Both the position numbers and the translations under genes were made by a program. The notes under the pieces were generated by a model. That model saw nothing but the letters and a program-made list of their open reading frames with translations, was not told the origin of the DNA and did not search any database. Below, piece after piece: positions 7,920-13,832 of a stretch of 18,586 nucleotides of DNA. The number at the start of each line of letters is the position of its first letter. Positions within the stretch are counted from its first letter, which is position 1. This stretch comes from Actinomycetota bacterium (GTDB taxonomy: Bacteria; Actinomycetota; Actinomycetes; S36-B12; UBA5976): contig CANFIL010000011.1 of assembly GCA_947447095.1 (NCBI GenBank), forward strand, positions 1 to 18,586, written 5' to 3'.

Positions 7920-8911
7920 TTGGATCCCTCTCCAGAAATTCGACGCGTAATAAAGAAGTTGATCGCAGAGATGATGACCACGAGCACTGTGATGCCAATT
8001 CCAATTGCTGCCGCGTAACCATAGGTTCCATTGACTGCGACTTGCTTAAACAAGTACAACGTAAGCGTTGAGAATTGATTGCTTGTACCACCGTCGTAAC
8101 TTCCACCCAAAGTCGCTGGCTCGGCGAAAACTTGAAGACCGCCGATGGTTCCAACAATGACCATGAACGTAATGGTGTTCTTCAATTGCGGAAGTGTGAC
8201 GTAACGGAACTGCTGAAAGCGGCTCGCACCGTCAAGATCAGCAGATTCGTAAAGGTCTTTCGAAATGGCATTCATGGATGCCAAGAAGATGAGCGAGTTG
8301 TACCCCACCCATCGCCAGGTGATCATAGTTGCAATCGCGATATGGCTTGGCAGGGTATTTTCAATCCAATCAACGGGACCGCGATTGATGTGCGAAAGCA
8401 AAATGTTGATGATGCCGAAGTCGCGACCAAACATTTGGCCAAACACAACTGCGATCGCAATAGCCGACGTAATGTTTGGAAGCAGCAACATGGTCTGCCA
8501 AAAAACACGTCCACGAAGTTTTGGACTTCGCAAAATGCTTGCAATGCCGATAGCCATAAACATCTGCGGGATGGTCGAGAAGAACCAAATGCTAAATGTG
8601 TTTCGAACCGAAATCCAAAAAATTGGATCGATGACTAAATCTTTAAAATTCTGAAGGCCGATAAATGTTTGCTGTTCTTCAAGCGGGTTCCAGTTGAAGA
8701 AGGAAACAGCGACCGAGAAAATAATTGGCGCTAAGCCAAAGATTAAGAAGATCACATAGAAAGGCGAGATGAAAAGGAAAGCCCATCGGCTTTCAGCTTT
8801 GTCATACTTTTGCTTTTTTGCGTTTGGGTGATCCGATTTGATCTTTACACGCTCGCGTTGATGTCGACCGCGTTTGCTGCGATCGACATCAACTGCTGAG
8901 GTACTTGTCAT
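7916..8911 (-). CDS. CUT1 sugar ABC transporter permease, MalF type
   Basis: This is a 331-residue permease with about six membrane helices, the first being AFLFISPFYVIFLIFGLAPI. The EAA loop reads DLYESADLDGASRFQQFRYV followed by TLPQL at about residues 225-250, as expected for the MalF-type partner. An unusually basic cytoplasmic tail of about 40 residues (SKRGRHQRERVKIKSDHPNA...) precedes helix 1. ATG 8911 lies 14 bases after the binding-protein stop, with GAAGG as ribosome site overlapping that gap. The 3' end overlaps the second permease by four bases. It works with the SBP and the MalG-type subunit to import sugar. Confidence 0.93.
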   Translation of the reverse strand: MTSTSAVDVDRSKRGRHQRERVKIKSDHPNAKKQKYDKAESRWAFLFISPFYVIFLIFGLAPIIFSVAVSFFNWNPLEEQQTFIGLQNFKDLVIDPIFWISVRNTFSIWFFSTIPQMFMAIGIASILRSPKLRGRVFWQTMLLLPNITSAIAIAVVFGQMFGRDFGIINILLSHINRGPVDWIENTLPSHIAIATMITWRWVGYNSLIFLASMNAISKDLYESADLDGASRFQQFRYVTLPQLKNTITFMVIVGTIGGLQVFAEPATLGGSYDGGTSNQFSTLTLYLFKQVAVNGTYGYAAAIGIGITVLVVIISAINFFITRRISGEGSK

Positions 8912-8925
8912 TTATGAAACCTTCA

Positions 8926-10305
8926 TTAATTCCGGCGCGAAATTACTTTGGCGTCCGAGACGGCTTTGTTCCAAGCTGTCGTGACGTTCGTAACTTTCTT
9001 CGCTTCAAGGCGTCCAATCTGGTTTTGGTAGGCATCTGTGAACTGTCGCTCGAGAGGGCCTGAAGGAATGGAATGCAGGTCCAGCGCTGAATCTGCGTAG
9101 ATAGCTCCAACCTTTGCATTGTTAAAGAATGGGTCCGAGAAGTTACGGATGTAATGGCAATCAGTACTTGTAAGTGCAGGGGTGCGTGAATCGCCGCTAC
9201 CTGTGCTTAGTCCTACGCACGATGCACCTGGCTTGTAAAGAACTGACGCTGACGGGAATAGGCGACGCTTCTTGAACATCTTTAGCTGTGCATAAGGCGA
9301 TTCGTACCAAGAAATAAAGTCCCATGCCTGAGTGCCGTGTGCGGCTTTCTTAGGAATCGCAAGTTGGCTTCCACCAACGTTGCCACCATTTCCTGGGGCA
9401 GCGGTGATGTTCCACTTTCCTCGTGAAGCTGGTGCGCGATGAATGATGTAATCAAGCTGCCACGCAGGAGCGAGCGTTACGGCAAATGCGCCACTACTCA
9501 GACCTGGAGTCCAGTCGCTGCCGCCGTAAGGATTAATGCGTGCACCAATCGCAGGCGTCGCGGTTGAAGCGTTCGCTGCAATGTTGAATGCACTTCGCAG
9601 TTGGCTGTTCTCGAGAGATTCGTTACTACCGGAGTAGAACTTCGTCGTACCTTGGTTGAGAACTGCCTTAAAGATTGTTCCCGAGCTGTCAATGAAGCCC
9701 TTGATCTTTTTGTTGCTCTTTGTCTTTGGTGCGCTTTGGAAACGCTTTCCAACTGTGACGAATTGTCCCCAAGCCGTCGCTGTGTTGCTGGAATTCCACA
9801 ACTTAGCCACCTTGGACGGTGTGGTTGGAAGACCAGCGGCTGCAAATAGGTCCTTGCGGTAAGCAACGGCTAAACCGCCGACGTCTGTTGGAAGTCCGAT
9901 CAAGTAGCCGTTTTCGGCAACTCCTTGGTTCCAGCGCCAAGGCAAGTAGTTGCTCCTGAGCGAAGAAGCACCGGGTAGGTTTTGCAAATTCTTAAACAGG
10001 GATCCGTAGTGACGGAAGTAGCCGGCATCATCGGTTTCGTAAACGATGACGTCTGCGACGGATGAGGAATTCTTGTAGAGCTGGAACTTCTGCTTTACAG
10101 CAGCAGGGCTACCTTGATTCACAGCCTTGATGTCAATGCCAGGGTGAGCAGCTTCGTATTCGCTAACCAATGTGCTGTCGATGACATCGCCGTAAGTCCA
10201 CACGGTGATAGTTGTAGTCGCGTAAGACGGCGTCAAGATGCCGAAGACCAAAGCCGATGCAAGTCCGAGAATCATTACTCGTACGCGCGTAAGGTGCTTC
10301 CTCAT
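8926..10305 (-). CDS. CUT1 family sugar-binding protein without a lipobox
   Basis: This is a 459-residue extracellular solute-binding protein (family 1). It has a signal peptide (basic MRKHLTRVRV, hydrophobic MILGLASALVFGILT, likely cleavage after SYA) followed by TTITVWTYGDVIDSTLVSEY and HPGIDIKAV, the standard start of the fold. Family landmarks include ADVIVYETDDAGYF, NGYLIGLPTDVGGLAVAYRK and AWDFISWYESPYAQLKMF. Actinobacterial members are normally lipoproteins, yet no cysteine is present near the cleavage site, so this protein should be released or held by another means. ATG 10305 has GGAAGG 6 bases upstream. It is the first gene of the five-gene operon and is preceded by a 15-bp hairpin and a LacI-type operator. 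The ligand is probably a beta-glucan oligosaccharide by context; an alternative oligosaccharide cannot be excluded. Confidence 0.93.
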   Translation of the reverse strand: MRKHLTRVRVMILGLASALVFGILTPSYATTTITVWTYGDVIDSTLVSEYEAAHPGIDIKAVNQGSPAAVKQKFQLYKNSSSVADVIVYETDDAGYFRHYGSLFKNLQNLPGASSLRSNYLPWRWNQGVAENGYLIGLPTDVGGLAVAYRKDLFAAAGLPTTPSKVAKLWNSSNTATAWGQFVTVGKRFQSAPKTKSNKKIKGFIDSSGTIFKAVLNQGTTKFYSGSNESLENSQLRSAFNIAANASTATPAIGARINPYGGSDWTPGLSSGAFAVTLAPAWQLDYIIHRAPASRGKWNITAAPGNGGNVGGSQLAIPKKAAHGTQAWDFISWYESPYAQLKMFKKRRLFPSASVLYKPGASCVGLSTGSGDSRTPALTSTDCHYIRNFSDPFFNNAKVGAIYADSALDLHSIPSGPLERQFTDAYQNQIGRLEAKKVTNVTTAWNKAVSDAKVISRRN

Positions 10306-10330
10306 TGGTTACCTTCCCTGAAGATTGTGG

Positions 10331-10368
10331 GGCTCGAGGGTGACACTGTGCGATGTCACCCTCGAGCC
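10331..10368 (-). repeat. Perfect 15-bp inverted repeat in the SBP leader
   Basis: GGCTCGAGGGTGACA (10331-10345) and TGTCACCCTCGAGCC (10354-10368) are exact reverse complements around an 8-base spacer. In the SBP transcript this is a very stable hairpin ending about 25 bases before ATG 10305 and 13 bases before the ribosome site. Neither strand has a T run after it, so it is not a standard terminator. It could stabilise the mRNA 5' end, act on translation, or be a binding site for a dimeric regulator as DNA. Confidence 0.75.
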
Positions 10369-10401
10369 ATTTCAAGTGCAAAAAGATTTGCTCCTGAAGT
10401 C

Positions 10402-10419
10402 TGTGAAAACGCTTTCACA
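10402..10419. promoter_or_regulatory. LacI-family operator, SBP operon
   Basis: TGTGAAAACGCTTTCACA is an 18-base palindrome with one mismatched pair, centred on CG, with core GAAAACGCTTTC at 10405-10416. This is the classic form of LacI/GalR-family operators. It overlaps the expected transcript start of the SBP operon, a position suited to repression. The same core recurs before the GH16 gene and before the secreted protein at 12084. Confidence 0.85.
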
Positions 10420-10448
10420 ATGATTCGTATTTTTCGCCTGAAAATGAA
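10420..10448 (-). promoter_or_regulatory. Putative promoter of the SBP-permease-GH1 operon
   Basis: On the minus strand, TTCATT (10448-10443) and AATCAT (10425-10420) are separated by 17 bases. They predict a start near 10413, inside the operator. Matches to consensus are modest (about 3 of 6 and 4 of 6), so the call leans on its geometry with the operator. Confidence 0.4.
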
Positions 10449-10532
10449 AACGCGCACCCTGAATGAATCAATTTCGAAGGTTTGTTACCTAACTGTTACT
10501 TTAAATCTGTATTTTGTTCGTTTTTCGGCAAC

Positions 10533-10561
10533 TTATGCCGTTGAATGGCACCATAGATTAT
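10533..10561 (+). promoter_or_regulatory. Putative promoter of the GH16 gene
   Basis: GATTAT (10556-10561) matches the -10 consensus at four positions; TTATGC (10533-10538) 17 bases upstream is a weak -35. The predicted start near 10568 falls at the first base of the GH16 operator, the same layout as for the divergent SBP operon. Confidence 0.4.
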
Positions 10562-10567
10562 GAGCAC

Positions 10568-10579
10568 GAAATCGCTTTC
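10568..10579. promoter_or_regulatory. LacI-family operator, GH16 gene
   Basis: GAAATCGCTTTC fits the GAAANCGNTTTC pattern, lies at the predicted transcript start and is 19 bases before the chosen ATG 10599. It shares CGCTTTCA with the other two sites. Confidence 0.72.
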
Positions 10580-10598
10580 ACTATGTACAGGAGCCACA

Positions 10599-11843
10599 AT
10601 GCGCCCAAGAATGTCGACAATTGCAGCGTTTTTGTGCGTTTTAAGCCTTATTGCTTCGCCATCGCTGGCAGCCTCAAATTCCTCACACGCAAAAACACTC
10701 ACCCCAGCCACGTCGATTTCTTCACTTGGCAAGTACAAAACTGTTTACTTCCAAACTGGATCGAGTCGTCTCGGCGCGCGTTCCATCTGGAAACTGAAGC
10801 ATTTGTTGCCAACGCTTAAGCAGCAATCAAGTATCACCTTGACGAGTTATGTTCAAAAAGGTGGGGCGTCCAACAGCAGTGCGCTTTCGATGAAGCGAGC
10901 TAAAGCAGTTCGCACATACTTACGTGCTCACGGCATTAAGGCAACTATCAAACTTGTAGCAAAGAAGACTCCTAAACGAAATCCGAGTGCACCCTCCGCC
11001 CGACGAGTTGAGATTACTTGGGGTGGAGGCGCTGATGGTCGCAATAGCGCCAAGGGCGTGATCTGGTCGCAAGAATTCAATGGGGCATCTGGTGCAGGGC
11101 CGGACCAATCCGTTTGGGGCTATGACCTTGGCGGTGGCGGTGGCGGTAATGGTGAATTCCAGTACTACACCGACGAGCGCCAAAATACCGCTCTCGACGG
11201 CAACGGCAGTTTAGTCATTCATGCCACCACGATTGATGACGCAGATCCACTTCGCGATAATTGCAATCCCGGTGATGCCTACGTAGGGTGCCCAACGTTC
11301 CGAAGCGGCCGAATCAAGACTCAGGACAAAGTGGGCTTTCTTTACGGTCACATTGAAGCTCGGATGTGGCTACCCGAAGGTACTGGAACTTGGCCAGCTT
11401 TCTGGATGCTAGGTGCAGATTTCGGCAGCGTTGGTTGGCCAGATTGCGGCGAGCTCGACATTCTCGAGCAAAACAACGACAAGACCGGTGTACACGGCAC
11501 CATTCACAGCAATGGCCCAGACATCTACATGGGCATGAGCGGCGGAAAGTTCGCAGATTTTGGTGATACGTACGCCAACAGCTGGCATACCTACGCGGTG
11601 AACTGGAAACCAGATTTCATTCAATGGCTCGTTGATGGCCAGGTGTACTACGAACTTGGACGAACTGATGTTGAAGGCGCCGGCTTTGATTGGGTATTCG
11701 ATCACGAAAACTTCATCATCATCAACTTGGCCATGGGCGGTGCCTATGTTGGGGGAATTAACCCCGATGGACCCGCTGAAATGAAAATTGATTACGTTCG
11801 CGTCAGCACGTACAACGGCTACGGAGTCGTGACAAAGCACTGA
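10599..11843 (+). CDS. Secreted GH16 beta-glucanase with N-terminal OmpA-like domain
   Basis: This is a 414-residue secreted enzyme of the GH16 laminarinase type, expected to cleave internal beta-1,3 or mixed beta-1,3/1,4 glucan bonds. A signal peptide (IAAFLCVLSLIASPSLAA) is followed at about 46-141 by an OmpA/MotB-like domain: VYFQTGSSRLGARS, then ALSMKRAKAVRTYLRAHGI and closing RRVEITW. The catalytic domain spans about 155-403, with ELDILE at 285-290 (nucleophile E285, acid/base E290), an upstream SGRIKTQDKVGFLYGHIEAR strand and TWPAFWMLG. I chose ATG 10599 rather than 10560 because AGGAG (10589-10593) is correctly spaced and the signal peptide then begins normally. In the OmpA-like part, the usual peptidoglycan-binding Asp is not obvious. 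The gene is divergent from the SBP operon and has its own LacI-type site. Confidence 0.92.
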   Translation: MRPRMSTIAAFLCVLSLIASPSLAASNSSHAKTLTPATSISSLGKYKTVYFQTGSSRLGARSIWKLKHLLPTLKQQSSITLTSYVQKGGASNSSALSMKRAKAVRTYLRAHGIKATIKLVAKKTPKRNPSAPSARRVEITWGGGADGRNSAKGVIWSQEFNGASGAGPDQSVWGYDLGGGGGGNGEFQYYTDERQNTALDGNGSLVIHATTIDDADPLRDNCNPGDAYVGCPTFRSGRIKTQDKVGFLYGHIEARMWLPEGTGTWPAFWMLGADFGSVGWPDCGELDILEQNNDKTGVHGTIHSNGPDIYMGMSGGKFADFGDTYANSWHTYAVNWKPDFIQWLVDGQVYYELGRTDVEGAGFDWVFDHENFIIINLAMGGAYVGGINPDGPAEMKIDYVRVSTYNGYGVVTKH

Positions 11844-11864
11844 AATAGAACAAAACCATCAAAC

Positions 11865-11893
11865 TAGTGCCTACCCGTATGTGGTGGGCATTA
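11865..11893 (+). terminator. Hairpin after the GH16 gene, possible terminator without T run
   Basis: TAGTGCCTACC (11865-11875) pairs with GGTGGGCATTA (11883-11893) over 11 bp, including two G-T wobbles, with a 7-base loop. It starts 21 bases after the GH16 stop. The following bases are not T-rich, so termination efficiency is doubtful. Confidence 0.45.
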
Positions 11894-11901
11894 GTCATTT
11901 G

Positions 11902-11930
11902 GTAACACTTTGATAACAGAACCGCATTTT
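11902..11930 (+). promoter_or_regulatory. Possible promoter of the secreted-protein gene at 12084
   Basis: GTAACA (11902-11907) and CATTTT (11925-11930), 17 bases apart, would start transcription near 11937, inside the operator. Both boxes are weak. The leader would then be about 147 bases. Confidence 0.3.
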
Positions 11931-11931
11931 C

Positions 11932-11949
11932 GATGAGAGCGCTTTCACA
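11932..11949. promoter_or_regulatory. LacI-family operator before the second secreted protein
   Basis: GATGAGAGCGCTTTCACA has the core GAGAGCGCTTTC (11935-11946), one base from GAAANCGNTTTC. Its right half, CGCTTTCACA, is identical to that of the SBP operator. It lies about 135 bases before ATG 12084 and after the GH16 hairpin, suggesting the gene has its own controlled promoter. Confidence 0.68.
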
Positions 11950-11977
11950 ACTGTTCATCTAGTCGTAATGTTCAGAT

Positions 11978-12031
11978 ACGTGTGTGCGCACGTTAAGGTG
12001 ACTCGAGTTTTCCTGGGTGCACGCACGTTTT
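11978..12031 (+). promoter_or_regulatory. Possible structured leader of the secreted-protein gene
   Basis: ACGTGTGTGC (11978-11987) can pair with GCACGCACGT (12019-12028), ten pairs with one G-T wobble, followed by TTTT (12028-12031). The loop is long (31 bases), and a shorter local pairing of CGTG with CACG competes. This could be an attenuator-like element or chance. Confidence 0.25.
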
Positions 12032-12083
12032 GTGTTCAGTAAACAACTGGTTGCCTTTCATAATCCCATGTGGAAGGAACACA

Positions 12084-13460
12084 ATGAAAGAAAACAGTTC
12101 GTGGGGAAAGAAGTTCCTCACAATTTTGAGCTCTTTGGCAATTGTTGCCGCAGGCGCCGTCGCAACTTCTGCGCCAGCCCAGGCATCAGGTTTGTGGAAC
12201 ATCAAACTGGACTCCGGAGATTTTGGCCCTATCGGCTCTGTGGCTGACGGCTGGTGGAATGAAGGTCAATACGACGGTGGAACCGGATCGCATAGCGTTC
12301 TGAAGTACGTTGTTGCAGGTAGCACCATGACTTTGCATTACACAGTCACAGACGATACAGACACACCAGTAGTTGGTGCCGAAGTATCTCTTAGTTACGC
12401 CCCGACCAACGGTGCAACATTCACTGGAAATACTCCACAAACAACTGACGCCGATGGCAAAGTAACCTTTGTCTTGGTCAACACAAACACTGACGACAAT
12501 GCTGAGTCCTTCCGCGAAGACACTTCAACTTGGTCAGATCCAATTGGTGCAAACGTTAAGGGCGACTTCATTCCCTACCTGACATCAGGTGGAACTGGAC
12601 CATGCACCAGCACAGACAATGGCGCATGTAACCGTGATCGAATTTGGACACACGTAATTCGAAGCGCCGCACCTGCACAAGCACCTACCTTGTATAACTT
12701 GGTTCTTGATAGCGCCAACACCGCTTCGATGCTGACAATTGGCAACACATGGTGGCGAGAGAATGCTACTTCGAATAGCTACGTCAAGTACATCGACAAG
12801 GGATCCGTTCTAACTCTGACTTACACAGTTACTAATCACGCTGATGATTCACCTGTAGTTGGATCCACCGTGACATTGGCAACTGAAGCTCCTCACGATC
12901 CTTCCTCGTTCACTGGAAGCCTCACAGGAGTCACAAATGCTCAGGGCAAGGTGACATTCACTTTGACCAACACCAATACCGTTGCCGAAAATCGACGTGC
13001 AGATATGACGGTCTGGAGTGACCCGACAGGAACAAACCGTGAATTCGATATCGTTCCTAGTGCTTCAGGCGCAGATGGTTACTACGCTCGAGATCGCGTA
13101 TGGGGCCACATCGTCACACCAGCAGCACCTGTCATTACTCGTGCAACGATTACTCGTGCAGCTGCTCTAACTGGAACTGCTAAGAAGGCTCGTGTGCTAA
13201 CTGCGTCAGCAACCTTCGGTGGTAGTGCCTCAACAAAGGCATACCAGTGGTACCGCTGTACAGCTACTGCTTCAGCAACCGGCACCGCACTGCCAACCTC
13301 GGCAGCTAAGTGCTCGATTGCTAAGGCATACAGCTCAAGTGCTTCGTACACAGTTGCAACAGCTGATATCGGTAAGTACATGCGCGTAGTAGTGAAGGCA
13401 ACTAACAGTGCCGGAACTACTCTCTCGCTCAGCAAGACAACCGCGAAGGTAGTTAAGTAA
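12084..13460 (+). CDS. Secreted protein with two tandem Ig-like repeats and a C-terminal Ig-like domain
   Basis: This is a 458-residue exported protein of unknown function. The signal peptide (KKFLTILSSLAIVAAGAVAT) ends at APAQA. Two homologous repeats follow at about 36-193 and 201-343, each with (L)xN(I/L)xLDS near the start, GWW or TWW plus an acidic residue, then YTVT...PVVG, TD or TN with GKVTF, TNT, WSDP and a closing DR(I/V)W. They look like Big_1-type folds. Residues about 350-458 form a different Ig-like domain (YQWYRC, DIGKYMRVVVKATNSAGT) common in actinobacterial surface proteins. No wall-sorting motif or tail helix is seen. ATG 12084 is chosen over 12030 because GGAAGGA lies just upstream and the signal peptide then starts properly. 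Its operator links it to the glucan genes; binding or adhesion is inferred. Confidence 0.87.
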   Translation: MKENSSWGKKFLTILSSLAIVAAGAVATSAPAQASGLWNIKLDSGDFGPIGSVADGWWNEGQYDGGTGSHSVLKYVVAGSTMTLHYTVTDDTDTPVVGAEVSLSYAPTNGATFTGNTPQTTDADGKVTFVLVNTNTDDNAESFREDTSTWSDPIGANVKGDFIPYLTSGGTGPCTSTDNGACNRDRIWTHVIRSAAPAQAPTLYNLVLDSANTASMLTIGNTWWRENATSNSYVKYIDKGSVLTLTYTVTNHADDSPVVGSTVTLATEAPHDPSSFTGSLTGVTNAQGKVTFTLTNTNTVAENRRADMTVWSDPTGTNREFDIVPSASGADGYYARDRVWGHIVTPAAPVITRATITRAAALTGTAKKARVLTASATFGGSASTKAYQWYRCTATASATGTALPTSAAKCSIAKAYSSSASYTVATADIGKYMRVVVKATNSAGTTLSLSKTTAKVVK

Positions 13461-13472
13461 CTCCTCAGCAAT

Positions 13473-13506
13473 AAAAAGTCCCCCTGGTTCGCCAGGGGGA
13501 CTTTTT
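13473..13506. terminator. Bidirectional intrinsic terminator with TTCG tetraloop
   Basis: AAAAAGTCCCCCTGG (13473-13487) and CCAGGGGGACTTTTT (13492-13506) form a perfect 15-bp stem closed by TTCG. Flanking A and T runs let it act on both strands: it ends the secreted-protein gene on plus (stop at 13460) and tRNA-Thr on minus (3' end at 13513). Confidence 0.95.
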
Positions 13507-13512
13507 ATTTGG

Positions 13513-13584
13513 AGCCCCCTATCCGATTTGAACGGATGACCCTCGCTTTACAAGAGCGATGCTCTACCACTGAGCTAAGGGGGC
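13513..13584 (-). tRNA. tRNA-Thr (anticodon TGT)
   Basis: The minus strand folds as a complete 72-base cloverleaf: acceptor GCCCCCT with AGGGGGC, D arm GCTC-AGTGGTA-GAGC, anticodon stem TCGCT/AGCGA with loop CTTGTAA, five-base variable region GGGTC, and T arm ATCCG-TTCAAAT-CGGAT. The anticodon TGT reads threonine ACN codons, chiefly ACA. The discriminator is T and CCA is encoded right after it (13512-13510). No mobile-element gene or attachment-site duplication was seen next to it. Confidence 0.97.
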
Positions 13585-13624
13585 ACGATTTCATCGAGCA
13601 AAATGCTCAACTTCTTCGTTCCTT

Positions 13625-13652
13625 AGTCTAAGAAAAACCTGCCTATTTCCAA
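13625..13652 (-). promoter_or_regulatory. Putative tRNA-Thr promoter
   Basis: Minus-strand TTGGAA (13652-13647) and TAGACT (13630-13625) are separated by 16 bases, about 40 bases before the mature tRNA 5' end. A small GAGCA/TGCTC hairpin (13596-13608) lies in the trailer-free leader between them. The rest of 13585-13832 shows no gene. Confidence 0.5.
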
Positions 13653-13832
13653 AATTTGAGGGACGAAGTCCAAATGCTCCAATGGGTTGGGAACAGTTCT
13701 GCGAATGGCGAGCACAAACGCCCATGAACTGCCAAACTTGAGGTATTGCCACAAGGGCAACGCAGGGGCTGAAAAGCCACTGGCCTTTACAACGGATCGT
13801 TCGGCACGTACCTGCCGATGAAGGAGAACGCA

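Noticed and set aside
8075..8638. 187-codon open frame on the plus strand
   Set aside because: It is antisense to the MalF-type permease; no motif, signal or ribosome site supports it.
10526..10540. CGGCA-ACTTA-TGCCG hairpin next to a T run
   Set aside because: The T run precedes the stem on the plus strand and becomes an A run after it on the minus strand, so it cannot be an intrinsic terminator; only five pairs.
10560..10598. Upstream ATG at 10560 for the GH16 gene
   Set aside because: It would put 13 extra residues ahead of the signal peptide and have the operator inside the coding region; ATG 10599 has AGGAG in place.
12030..12083. Upstream ATG at 12030 for the secreted Ig-like protein
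   Set aside because: ATG 12084 has GGAAGGA upstream and gives a normal signal peptide; the longer start does not.
13510..13584. tRNA-Thr as an integration site for a mobile element
   Set aside because: No integrase, no duplicated tRNA 3' end and no phage-like genes were seen on either side.
13746..13757. TTGCC/GGCAA short hairpin upstream of the ATPase gene
   Set aside because: Five pairs with no adjacent regulatory signal; too short to distinguish from chance.
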